This document shows, piece after piece, positions 1 to 7,072 of a stretch of 23,890 nucleotides of DNA. The position numbers were made by a program, and so were the translations under genes. Source of the stretch: Collinsella sp. AM18-10 (GTDB taxonomy: Bacteria; Actinomycetota; Coriobacteriia; Coriobacteriales; Coriobacteriaceae); the NCBI RefSeq assembly GCF_003471585.1, contig NZ_QRJO01000021.1, forward strand, positions 1 through 23,890, given 5' to 3'. Each line of letters opens with the position of its first letter. Position 1 is the stretch's first letter. Under the pieces are notes generated by a model that saw only the letters and a list, made by a program, of their open reading frames with translations, was not told the origin of the DNA and did not search any database.

Positions 1-35
1 GGGGCCCGTTCAGGCTGTTGCGTTGAGATTGAAAA

Positions 36-2258
36 TCAACCTCCCTCTTTTTTCAAAATGTCGCGCACCTCGTTCTTAGTAATCGGCTTTTCAAACAACG
101 AAAGCAAAGCGAACGAAAAATCATTAACCGCACACATTCTATGGGTGGCACAACTCAGCAGTACTCTTAACCCCTCTTTTGAGCGTCCGACTTCTTTAAC
201 AAACGAACTTTTAACCAATTGAAAACCGTTATCGTGCATTACATAATCGGCATCGATATTTGTATTCAGCAATCCATAATGCAACAGTTCTTCTATCGCC
301 CTTGTCAGCTCGAGGTCGCCCTGATCAAGAATAAGAGAAATGCTACAATCGGCCTCCAATAAACGGGCCAACTTAAGGTATACCAACTGGGAAACAGCAT
401 AGACATGATGGTATTCAGAATTATAGAAGTAGGCAAATGGCTCAACGAGCACGACAGAGGTCTTGGAATCCAGCCAGATTCGATCAGCTGGATTTAGACT
501 AGTTAGCCGTCGCTTTACTTTGGTCAAATGTCCCTTATACCTGACAGCGTGAATAGAATCTAGGATCCAGGTCACCTCTGAAATATGAAGCCGCTGGGGC
601 AAGTCAATTGTGTCGCTACCGTTTATGACCTCTTGCATATAAAAATCAATATGATGCTCATCAGATAAGGATTTTGCTTCATTTAAAGTTAAACCAGTGC
701 CTGAAACATAATCCACTTCGAGGCGCAAATCCTCATATTGGGACTTCGGCATTACAGAGACACCATACTTATCGGGATGATTCCAAACATCCGACCCCAT
801 AACGAGACCAAAATTCGTAAATCCTCTCGTGGAATATGGAACACCACATACCTGTTTTGAATAATTCAAAACATTCTCTGTATAAGCTAAGGTGTTCAGA
901 GCCTCTTCTTTAGTTTCGGTCGGAAAGCCAATCATAAAAAATAGATGAACAGGAATACCCGCATTGAGACAATCATGGACATTGCGATCAATCCAATCAA
1001 CTCTCGTGTTCTTCTTCATTAGATCAAGAACTCTTTGGTTGTATGACTCGAGGCCAAACTGAATCTGCCTACATCCACTTTGGAATATCTTGTTAAAAAC
1101 TTCTGTACTTAGGGTTGGAGAGAACCTCGTTTCTCCATGCCAGAAAAACGTTTTTCCCGATGCGTTTATTTCATCCGCGAGTTGCTCCATTCTTTTGCCT
1201 TCGAATGTTTCATCCACAAAAGAGAAAACTCTCGTGCCGTATTTTTCATTTAACCGACACATTATTTCAAATACTCTCGATATAGGCATCTTTCGGTAAC
1301 AACCACCGGTGGCACCGGGAATGGTGCAGAAGGCGCAATGATTAAAACACTGCCTAGAGGAATAAACCGGCAATATTAACTCAGGCATGAAGTATTTAGA
1401 AAGGGCGAAGCCATCGAAATCGGGAACTGTATCGTTGATAAATGTTTGCTCAATCCGATGGTTTTTATATATCTTTCCACCTTTAGCATGGCAAAGGTTT
1501 GGAACACAGTCGAGATTGTCATCACCAGAGTCAAGAGCCTCAAGAAGACGTGCAAGCGGCTCTTCGCCGTCATACATCATTATCGAATCAATGTATTCAA
1601 AAAAGGGATGCCATTCTTTCATGCAGTCATCTGCTAAACGAGTAATGTAATTGCCGCCCAATGAGACGTGTTTAACAGATGGACATTCTTCCTTAATCAG
1701 TTTCGCTAACGTAACTGCAGAAATCAATTGGAAACAGCCGCTCACCGAAATCCCAATAAACTCGAATTTTTCCCTCTGAATACGCTTAAGAAAGGCAGTT
1801 TCATAGAAGGAAATAAACGGATTATGCAAGGTATCCGCAAGCGATTTCATTATTTCTGGTGTCGAATAATAATCATAGGGCAGATCTATGGAGTTGAACG
1901 TGTATTTAACTCCATATGAGACGTGATTTATGATATAGAGTGCATTTCTAAAAATGTTTTCAGCATATTGTCTTTCTTTTAGATTAAAGTATCTCTTCGA
2001 TCTGAAAATATCTTTTGCCTCGTCAACATTAAGTGCCGACTTTTGTATCAACTCGATTGTTAATTGAACATTCGAACTAAACGAATCCTTTGATTCCCGA
2101 TACCTTTTACAGCACTCTTCGACATGTCTAAAAGATAGGAGGTCATCGTAAAATTCCACGTTTAAGTCAACAATGTCAACTTTGTATTGTTCAACCTCTT
2201 GAAGATATGACTTCAAAACAGGCAAGGCAAGGCAAGATACGGCCCCACTGGACTCCAT
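36..2258 (-). CDS. B12-binding-type radical SAM protein; 5' end out of frame
   Basis: Radical SAM enzyme of the cobalamin-binding type seen in natural-product and RiPP maturation loci; the substrate is unknown. In the 740-residue open frame, residues about 165-245 look like the B12-binding Rossmann fold (FIGISVSG, VSLGGNY, MYDGEEP), and C304-x3-C308-x2-C311 is the 4Fe-4S/SAM motif. TIM-barrel features follow (FVDETF, GETRFSP, QFGLES, FFMIGFP). Residues about 600-690 form a family-specific tail with a winged-helix-like stretch resembling PqqD/RRE domains, which is an inference. The ATG at 2258 has a poor ribosome binding site and lies inside the family's N-terminal motif. The true beginning lies in another frame at 2290 (see the 2213-2290 entry and the repeat at 2222-2236). 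It is the last gene of the cassette with MFS and DUF2087, and it is AT-rich compared with genes further right. As read here it may be inactive or phase-OFF. Confidence 0.8.
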   Translation of the reverse strand: MESSGAVSCLALPVLKSYLQEVEQYKVDIVDLNVEFYDDLLSFRHVEECCKRYRESKDSFSSNVQLTIELIQKSALNVDEAKDIFRSKRYFNLKERQYAENIFRNALYIINHVSYGVKYTFNSIDLPYDYYSTPEIMKSLADTLHNPFISFYETAFLKRIQREKFEFIGISVSGCFQLISAVTLAKLIKEECPSVKHVSLGGNYITRLADDCMKEWHPFFEYIDSIMMYDGEEPLARLLEALDSGDDNLDCVPNLCHAKGGKIYKNHRIEQTFINDTVPDFDGFALSKYFMPELILPVYSSRQCFNHCAFCTIPGATGGCYRKMPISRVFEIMCRLNEKYGTRVFSFVDETFEGKRMEQLADEINASGKTFFWHGETRFSPTLSTEVFNKIFQSGCRQIQFGLESYNQRVLDLMKKNTRVDWIDRNVHDCLNAGIPVHLFFMIGFPTETKEEALNTLAYTENVLNYSKQVCGVPYSTRGFTNFGLVMGSDVWNHPDKYGVSVMPKSQYEDLRLEVDYVSGTGLTLNEAKSLSDEHHIDFYMQEVINGSDTIDLPQRLHISEVTWILDSIHAVRYKGHLTKVKRRLTSLNPADRIWLDSKTSVVLVEPFAYFYNSEYHHVYAVSQLVYLKLARLLEADCSISLILDQGDLELTRAIEELLHYGLLNTNIDADYVMHDNGFQLVKSSFVKEVGRSKEGLRVLLSCATHRMCAVNDFSFALLSLFEKPITKNEVRDILKKEGG

Positions 2259-2290
2259 CCTGGGGGAAATACTAAAAGCGTTTTAGGCAT
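2213..2290 (-). pseudogene. Displaced 5' end of the radical SAM gene (frameshifted)
   Basis: An ATG at 2290, seven bases after the MFS stop codon, opens a 25-codon frame ending in TGA at 2213-2215. It encodes the stretch LLVFPPGWSPVGPYLALP, which is the expected first strand and loop of a B12-binding radical SAM protein. It then shifts out of frame inside the GCAAG repeat. Removing one 5-bp unit joins it exactly to the downstream frame, giving ...GPYLALPVLKSYLQ. The spacing after the MFS gene suggests translational coupling. It could be a true frameshift mutation, a phase-OFF state or a sequencing error; the sequence alone cannot tell these apart. Confidence 0.7.
2222..2236. repeat. Tandem pentanucleotide (GCAAG)x3 inside the radical SAM reading frame
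   Basis: Three perfect head-to-tail copies of GCAAG on the plus strand (CTTGC on the coding strand) lie at 2222-2226, 2227-2231 and 2232-2236. Five is not a multiple of three, so each change in copy number shifts the reading frame. The upstream ATG at 2290 is in frame with the 740-residue downstream ORF only after a net loss of 2 mod 3 bases, which means two copies (or five). With three copies the upstream frame stops within 13 bases after the repeat. Confidence 0.85.
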
Positions 2291-2297
2291 ATCAACG

Positions 2298-3485
2298 TCA
2301 CATCTTTCGCAAATAATTCAATTGAAACACAACTACCATCATAATTGAAAATACACCAAGTCCTGTAACGAGAATTGAGAACATCGCGATGCTCGTGAAC
2401 AGCGAAACAAGAAGTGTTGAAATAACAACAGCAACCGATTGCAAAGACTCCCTAATTGAAAACAGGCTTATCGATTCAGATCCGTCTCTCGCCAAATCCT
2501 GCAGCGATGTTATGAGAAGCACATCTTGAATGGCGTTTCCGGCACCGACGATAAAAAGGGAAATAAACGATATCCCAGACGCATAGCGATAGCCAAACGC
2601 CAGATACGCACCGAGCGCAAGATACGTCACAAAACAATATGATTTAACGCAATCGGAACCACTGATTAAACGACCATATATTGTATTTCCGAACAACAGT
2701 CCGATTGTAAGACTACTCTGAAGGAATCCGTATTGTATCGATGACGAGTCAAATTGCAATTGCGCTATAGCTGGCAAAAGAGAATTCAGAGAGCCGAATG
2801 CCACGCCACTAGAAATATCGATTAATAGGAAACCAATTGCCAAGTGCTTCGCGCTAAGATCACTAAATGCAGTCCTGTTTTTTTCATTTTTGCTTATTCC
2901 CTCTTTATCATTAACCTCGATAACCGACGGAACATCTCGCAGCAACCAGAACGACGCGGCAAAAGAAAGCGCGTCTAATGCAAGAACAGCCTCCGCCCCA
3001 AATTGAGCGACAACAAAACCGCCGGCAACTGGCCCCAGAACCATCATCAAATTCTGCAGGAACCCAAACGAATTATTAATTACGTCGCGATTGATACTAT
3101 TCGTATTGGCTCTTAACAACGAGTAAAAGCAGGGCATTTCTACCGTTCGGCAAAGCGATACCGCGCACGTAATAGCAAACATACTCCATTTACTATCAAC
3201 AAAAATATAGCAAACGAATAATCCCGCGCGAATTAAGTCTGCCAATCTCATGGCCTGCAGTGTCCCGATACCCATCTTCTGAGGCAGCTGCGCGAGCGCA
3301 ACTGAAAACAGAGAGGGGGCAAATCTGCAGCAGACCATCAAAGCAGTTGCAGAAACATCGTGAGTTACCTCGTAAATCAGCATTGGCAAAGCAATATTCG
3401 CACACCAATTGCCTATTTCGCTTATCCCTCTAGCAATATATAGGACCCGAACCGGACGGCTAGCTCTCAATACCGTGAACATCAC
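2298..3485 (-). CDS. MFS transporter (DHA3/MefA-like exporter)
   Basis: Polytopic membrane protein of 395 residues, a usual length for a 12-helix MFS exporter. The N-terminus (SRPVRVLYIARGISEIGNW followed by ALPMLIYEVT) matches the first helix and loop of DHA3-type drug or natural-product exporters such as MefA-like proteins. Many hydrophobic segments follow, and the loop around residues 190-205 is charged and cytoplasmic-like (EVNDKEGISKNEKNR). The first codon is GTG at 3485 and an ATG follows directly at 3482; a GAGG sits six bases before the GTG. The start overlaps the end of the DUF2087 gene by 26 bases, and the stop lies just before the radical SAM start at 2290, so the three genes are very probably one transcript. 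Its likely role is export of the cassette's product or self-protection, inferred from context only. Confidence 0.8.
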   Translation of the reverse strand: MMFTVLRASRPVRVLYIARGISEIGNWCANIALPMLIYEVTHDVSATALMVCCRFAPSLFSVALAQLPQKMGIGTLQAMRLADLIRAGLFVCYIFVDSKWSMFAITCAVSLCRTVEMPCFYSLLRANTNSINRDVINNSFGFLQNLMMVLGPVAGGFVVAQFGAEAVLALDALSFAASFWLLRDVPSVIEVNDKEGISKNEKNRTAFSDLSAKHLAIGFLLIDISSGVAFGSLNSLLPAIAQLQFDSSSIQYGFLQSSLTIGLLFGNTIYGRLISGSDCVKSYCFVTYLALGAYLAFGYRYASGISFISLFIVGAGNAIQDVLLITSLQDLARDGSESISLFSIRESLQSVAVVISTLLVSLFTSIAMFSILVTGLGVFSIMMVVVFQLNYLRKM

Positions 3486-3741
3486 GATTAACCTCGTATT
3501 TCAGGCCTCGTTCATCCCTTAATAGGAATCCATAATCAACCAAGTACCGCCTCAACACGGCATAATCAGGATAGAGCTGTGACAGCACACGATTAACCTG
3601 AAGCTCCGTATAACTTGTATTTAATTCAAAGAAAGAGACGGCCCATAGCAGCATGATTCTTTTATAGCTTTCCTTTTTTGGAATTGAAACCAGCTCGCCA
3701 TTCTTGAGAAATCGTTTTTTAAAGTCTATTAGCTCATCCAT
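3460..3741 (-). CDS. DUF2087 domain-containing protein
   Basis: Small soluble protein of 93 residues. Residues 20-85 follow the DUF2087 pattern: a Lys-rich start (PKKESYKRIMLLWAVSFFE), YTELQVNRVLSQLYPDYAVLRRYL and then LVDYGFLLRD, a compact winged-helix-like fold. The family has no firmly known biochemical role. It is often fused to or found next to transcription regulators, so DNA binding or control of the cassette is possible but not shown. The ATG at 3741 has GGAGG six bases upstream, and a candidate promoter lies at 3769-3797. It is the first gene of the cassette and overlaps the MFS gene. It could instead serve as an RRE-like partner for the radical SAM enzyme; this is speculation from the wing-like fold and the location. 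Confidence 0.75.
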   Translation of the reverse strand: MDELIDFKKRFLKNGELVSIPKKESYKRIMLLWAVSFFELNTSYTELQVNRVLSQLYPDYAVLRRYLVDYGFLLRDERGLKYEVNRDVHGIES

Positions 3742-3768
3742 TCACATCCTCCATTTCATACGCATCTA

Positions 3769-3797
3769 ATACTAAAAATGCATACGCTTTAGGTCAT
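3769..3797 (-). promoter_or_regulatory. Candidate promoter of the DUF2087-MFS-radical SAM cassette
   Basis: On the minus strand, ATGACC (3797-3792; 4 of 6 to TTGACA) and TAGTAT (3774-3769; 4 of 6 to TATAAT) are separated by exactly 17 bases. They lie 28-56 bases before the DUF2087 ATG, with GGAGG between. This is a consensus match by eye, with no transcript evidence. Confidence 0.45.
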
Positions 3798-3815
3798 CGC
3801 ATTCAGCTTCTTTAT

Positions 3816-3835
3816 TCGAACTAAACTCGAACTAA
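3816..3835. repeat. Direct repeat TCGAACTAA x2, 11-bp spacing, upstream of the cassette promoter
   Basis: The 9-mer TCGAACTAA occurs at 3816-3824 and 3827-3835, one helical turn apart. It sits 19 to 38 bases upstream of the candidate -35 box of the cassette promoter, where an activator would bind. The function is inferred from position only. Confidence 0.4.
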
Positions 3836-3841
3836 TCTAAA

Positions 3842-4060
3842 TTATTTGCTCAGACACTCTTCGAAAGCTCGTTTTTCACTCTGAGTAAAATGCCCTTCCC
3901 AGTCAGTCCACGAACAGGAAGGCAACTCACAACGAGCGGAGTCGAAGCCCTCTGCCGTCGGTCGCTCAAAATGCACGATAACCTTTTCAATATCGCCATC
4001 TGTAATCAGGTCAGAATGAATGACCTCGGTTCCATCTTCGAATGTCATATACGGGTACAT
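3842..4060 (-). CDS. Conserved hypothetical small acidic protein (72 aa)
   Basis: The start is the ATG at 4060 because GAGGTGG lies eight bases before it. A longer reading up to 4315 would run across the intergenic region and into the next gene, and that extra sequence looks like translated non-coding DNA. The 72-residue product begins MYPYMTFEDGTEVIHSDL and contains HFERPTAEGFDSARCELPS. It is acidic, soluble, without signal peptide or membrane segment, and has two cysteines near the middle (C44 and C49) and one near the C-terminus (C69). I have the impression of a small conserved family seen in Firmicutes and actinobacterial accessory regions but cannot name it or its role. It lies about 100 bases upstream of the DUF2087 gene on the same strand and may mark the end of the AT-rich island. 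Confidence 0.6.
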   Translation of the reverse strand: MYPYMTFEDGTEVIHSDLITDGDIEKVIVHFERPTAEGFDSARCELPSCSWTDWEGHFTQSEKRAFEECLSK

Positions 4061-4234
4061 CACGTAAACCACCTCGCAAACATAAATCCAGTTTAGCATC
4101 AAGCTATTGCACCAAAGACAGCAGGCCCCCTTGATGAGTTGATGGTATCTGTTAAATGTCACGTATGATTCACATCTGGTGGGTACCCTGATGGCTACAC
4201 GAAACGAAGCAGATTTACACCGGGAGGACCCCGT

Positions 4235-5179
4235 ATGACAACCAAGTACACCGACGCGCCGCGCACGCGCGTCATGACGCCGGCATCGCTCAACAACGGC
4301 GTGCACGAGAACCATTCCATCGGACAGACCATGGCCATCGCGCCCAAAAAGGGCCTGTTCGATGACATTTCCATTCCCCAGATCATCGCCGGCGCCGCAG
4401 CTGCCGCCACGAGCGTGGCGCTTGCCTCCAAGATTGGTATCGCTGGTTCAGTAATTGGTGCCGCCGTGAGCTCGGTCATCACCGTTGTGTCCTCGCAGGT
4501 CTACCGCCACTTTATCTCTGCCAGCGCCGAAGCCCTCAAAGGTACGCACGCCGCCGTCGACTACCCCGCCGGCGCCTATGAGCCCGTTGAGCTTAATGCC
4601 GAGGAGCACCTGGGCGGCGCCGCGACTACGCAGGAGATGCGTCAGGTCGCGGGACGCGCGACCACGGCGCGCGTCGCCCCCAACAGCCTGCGCGCCAAGG
4701 CGGCGGAAGAGCGCAGCCAGACGCAAAAGAAGGTCATCATCTTCTCGATCGCCATCGCCATCGTCGCGGTTATCGCCTGCGCCGGCGCCATCCTTATAAC
4801 CACCGCCGGTGAGGGTCTGGGCGAGCGCCCCGAGCCAATCCTTTCGTCGCGCACGACCGAGCAAGACGCGGACAGCGCCGGCCAATCGCAAAGCCAGCAG
4901 AACGACTCACAGGCCAACTCCGCACCCACCGATTCTTCCTCGACCACCCCTGATCAGTCGCAAGGCACCGATTCCTCTTCGAACAGCGGCGGCACACAAT
5001 CCGGAACGACCGACTCCAGCCAAACGACCGACGGCTCTCAGCAGAGCACGGGTGACCAGACGAGCGGCAATGCATCGGGCACGGGCTCAACCGACAACAG
5101 CAACACAAACAGCTCGAGCGGAACCGCATCCGGCACGGCATCCGACAGCTCGAGCCAAGGCACGACATCGGGCAACTAA
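4235..5179 (+). CDS. Membrane protein with long Ser/Thr/Gln/Gly-rich tail
   Basis: A 314-residue protein I cannot assign to a named family. The start is supported by GGGAGG seven bases upstream. Residues 1-45 are polar. Residues 48-88 are a Gly/Ala/Val-rich hydrophobic region (IIAGAAAAATSVALASKIG), like a glycine-zipper or hairpin membrane segment. Residues 89-165 are polar with Ala/Arg-rich helices. Residues 166-190 form a clear transmembrane helix (VIIFSIAIAIVAVIACAGAI). Residues 205-314 are a low-complexity tail of Ser, Thr, Gln, Gly, Asn and Asp that is almost free of hydrophobic residues. With the Lys pair before the last helix, the tail is probably outside the cell, perhaps as a stalk reaching into the wall. 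There is no LPxTG motif. A strong hairpin follows at 5214-5246, so it is likely a single-gene unit. Confidence 0.75.
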   Translation: MTTKYTDAPRTRVMTPASLNNGVHENHSIGQTMAIAPKKGLFDDISIPQIIAGAAAAATSVALASKIGIAGSVIGAAVSSVITVVSSQVYRHFISASAEALKGTHAAVDYPAGAYEPVELNAEEHLGGAATTQEMRQVAGRATTARVAPNSLRAKAAEERSQTQKKVIIFSIAIAIVAVIACAGAILITTAGEGLGERPEPILSSRTTEQDADSAGQSQSQQNDSQANSAPTDSSSTTPDQSQGTDSSSNSGGTQSGTTDSSQTTDGSQQSTGDQTSGNASGTGSTDNSNTNSSSGTASGTASDSSSQGTTSGN

Positions 5180-5213
5180 GCACGATCGCCTCTCACAGAT
5201 AACCGACCTGTAT

Positions 5214-5246
5214 AACGGGCGCGAACCGGCAACGGTCGCGCCCGTT
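5214..5246 (+). terminator. Rho-independent-like hairpin after the Ser/Thr-tail protein
   Basis: Perfect 11-bp stem AACGGGCGCGA (5214-5224) and TCGCGCCCGTT (5236-5246) with an 11-base loop, starting 34 bases after the stop codon. The T-rich stretch after it is short and broken (TTGCTTT), so termination may be partial. Confidence 0.65.
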
Positions 5247-5317
5247 TGCTTTGGGCGCCGAGGTGGCAAGCCCTGCGCGATGGTAAGATGCTTTGGTGTG
5301 TAAAGAGGAGATTTGCC

Positions 5318-6625
5318 ATGAGCAAGACAATAGTTAAGCCCACGCTATCGCTGGGCAACCACATCTATCTGTATCGCCTGCTGCGCGATGCGATTGGATG
5401 CGGCAAGCAAACGTTTATGACACAGGTCGAGGAGACACTCGCCGCTGGCGATATGACCGCTTATGACCTGGGCTTCGAGTCCACGCGCGAGCTGCTCGAG
5501 GAACTCGACGACTGCATTAAGCTGACCGTCTTTAAGGGCGGACGTCTGTATGCCACCGTCATCGCCAATGAGGCCTGGGATGCTGCCCTTGCCAAGGGCG
5601 AGGACAAGCCCAAGGCCGCCAAGGGCGCCAAGCAGTCCTACAAAAAGAAAAAGCGCGGCGAGAAGGACCTGAAGGCCGTGCGTCCCAAGCACGTTAAGCG
5701 TCCCGAGCCCGAGTCCGTGGCCGAAGTCGCTCCGGAGCCCGAGCCCGAGGTAGAGGCTGAAGTCACTGCTGAAGTAACGGCAGAGGTCGAAACTGAAATC
5801 GCTGCCACGACCGAGCCCGAAGTCATGGCTGAGCAGGAAGCCGCCGTTGAGCTCAACGAGGTTCCCAAGTCGAAAGCCGAAGAAACCGCCGGCCAACCCG
5901 AGACGCCTGCGTTCCAAAACAGCGATGTCTTTGGCGACAACGCCGAGGACGACCAGTCCGACGAGCCCGCGAATCAAGACGCTACCGAGGCGACGCCGGA
6001 ACCCGAGACGCCGCAGCCCGCCATCTCGCTCACGGTTGTCTATGACCCCGAGAACGCCAACGCCGGCATCACCACCATGGTATCCACGCCGGTCGAGGCC
6101 AAGCCGAACGTCGAGGCAGAGGACACTCCGCAGGCCGGTGCCAAAACCGGGACCGAAGACACGTCCATCTCCGTGGAACCGACAGATTCCATAGCTAAGC
6201 CAGAAGCGGCATCTGAGTCTGCACCTGTCATTGAGTCCGCATCCGCACCCGCCTGTGACCAGGCTCCCACACCTGCACCGACTCCGGTCCCCAATTCAGC
6301 ACCGGCCCCCGCTCCCGCAGCACCGACCATCCCCGGGGACTTCCCCATCGATTTCGCGACCGAGGTCTTCTGCCCTAGTCCGCTGCTGCACCAGCTGTCG
6401 ACTTATCTCCCCTACGGCGCCGACACCCTCGGCATCGTCGGCGAGTACTACTGGATCGCTCGCGAGCGCGGTACCATCGAGGCTGGCCGTAACCGCGCGA
6501 GCTTCCCCCTGCGCTACACACAGGCCGGCAAACGCCACGAAGTCACCGTACGCATTCGCCGCAACACCACCGGCGGCCTCGGAGCCACCTGGGCCATCGA
6601 CAAGGTCGAAGCCCCGGTCGAGTAA
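5318..6625 (+). CDS. Hypothetical protein: winged-helix-like N-terminus, Pro/Glu/Ala linker, conserved C-terminal domain
   Basis: The start is the ATG at 5318, preceded by AGAGGAG at seven bases; an in-frame ATG at 5246 has no ribosome site and lies in the upstream hairpin. The product is 435 residues. Residues 10-85 form a compact domain (LYRLLRDAIGCGKQTFM, then LGFESTRELLEELDDCIKLT and GGRLYATVI) whose pattern recalls OST-HTH/LOTUS winged helices; this is a weak pattern match only. Residues 95-130 are Lys-rich. Residues 130-340 are a disordered linker of Glu, Pro, Ala, Thr and Val with EVTAEV repeats. Residues 342-435 look folded again (FATEVFCPSPLLHQLSTYL, EYYWIARERG, ATWAIDKVEAP). There is no signal peptide or membrane helix, so it is cytoplasmic. 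A nucleic-acid role is possible given the basic patch, but no function is known to me. Confidence 0.75.
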   Translation: MSKTIVKPTLSLGNHIYLYRLLRDAIGCGKQTFMTQVEETLAAGDMTAYDLGFESTRELLEELDDCIKLTVFKGGRLYATVIANEAWDAALAKGEDKPKAAKGAKQSYKKKKRGEKDLKAVRPKHVKRPEPESVAEVAPEPEPEVEAEVTAEVTAEVETEIAATTEPEVMAEQEAAVELNEVPKSKAEETAGQPETPAFQNSDVFGDNAEDDQSDEPANQDATEATPEPETPQPAISLTVVYDPENANAGITTMVSTPVEAKPNVEAEDTPQAGAKTGTEDTSISVEPTDSIAKPEAASESAPVIESASAPACDQAPTPAPTPVPNSAPAPAPAAPTIPGDFPIDFATEVFCPSPLLHQLSTYLPYGADTLGIVGEYYWIARERGTIEAGRNRASFPLRYTQAGKRHEVTVRIRRNTTGGLGATWAIDKVEAPVE

Positions 6626-6626
6626 A

Positions 6627-6666
6627 AAACGGCCTCGGATAGCCAATTGACCATCCGAGGCCGTTT
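6627..6666. terminator. Bidirectional terminator between convergent genes
   Basis: A 14-bp perfect stem, AAACGGCCTCGGAT (6627-6640) and ATCCGAGGCCGTTT (6653-6666), lies between two genes that point at each other. On the minus strand it is followed by a run of six T; on the plus strand by a short T run. It serves the gene ending at 6625 and the lipoprotein gene ending at 6680. Confidence 0.85.
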
Positions 6667-6679
6667 GAATTCAGGCCTT

Positions 6680-7072
6680 TTAGTTGTCATCGGCGCATAT
6701 AGACACCAGAGAAGCAAGCTCATCCTCAAGTTGCGGAGCAAAGTATCTAAAAGAAACCTGCGCTCCAGTCGGTATCGACTCAATCATATTCGCAGCATTA
6801 TCTGAAACTCGGTACGATGCAGTTTCACCTGTCTTCAAATCCTCTATTGAGCAGACAGCGTCTTCAGCATCAATCGACCTAAGCACGCCTTCTCCTTGTA
6901 ACATCACATCGGCATGCCCGCCAGCTATTTCTAATGAACCTGAGTCTGTCGCAGTCACTTCTCCGGAACCTCCGCGCGATATCTCTTCCTTTGTTGAACA
7001 GCCCACCAATGAAGCCATCAGCACCAAAGACAGAGCTAGACGAATCGCCCTACTTCGAAAAAGTCGTTCCAT
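6680..7072 (-). CDS. Small lipoprotein, partner of the Tat-exported papain-fold protein
   Basis: I start it at the ATG at 7072, which gives 130 residues with a textbook lipoprotein signal: basic MERLFRSR, a hydrophobic core LALSLVLMA and the lipobox SLVGC with the lipidated Cys at position 25. Earlier ATGs at 7084 and 7099 have no better ribosome site. The mature part has a spacer rich in Gly, Ser and Thr, then a small beta-rich domain (residues about 60-125) with VLRSIDAEDAVCSIEDLKTGETASYRVS and SFRYFAPQLEDE, plus cysteines in VCSI and at the end (SICADD). I do not recognise a family. The start overlaps the upstream gene's end by 23 bases, so the two are translationally coupled and probably act together on the outer face of the membrane. 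Confidence 0.7.
   Translation of the reverse strand: MERLFRSRAIRLALSLVLMASLVGCSTKEEISRGGSGEVTATDSGSLEIAGGHADVMLQGEGVLRSIDAEDAVCSIEDLKTGETASYRVSDNAANMIESIPTGAQVSFRYFAPQLEDELASLVSICADDN

Noticed and set aside
1..35. A possible new small gene after the radical SAM stop codon (TTG behind GGGAGG)
   Set aside because: The frame stops after nine codons.
4061..4315. Upstream extension of the 72-residue gene into a 157-residue frame
   Set aside because: The extra part overlaps the start of the plus-strand membrane protein gene, is Arg/Cys-rich with no protein-like pattern, and a good ribosome site lies at the internal ATG at 4060.
5246..5317. Extended start of the 435-residue protein
   Set aside because: The ATG at 5246 lies at the end of the preceding terminator hairpin with no ribosome site; the one at 5318 has AGAGGAG.
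5700..6330. EVTAEV and Pro/Glu repeats as a possible DNA repeat element
   Set aside because: The repeats are at the protein level with varied codons and are best explained as a low-complexity linker.
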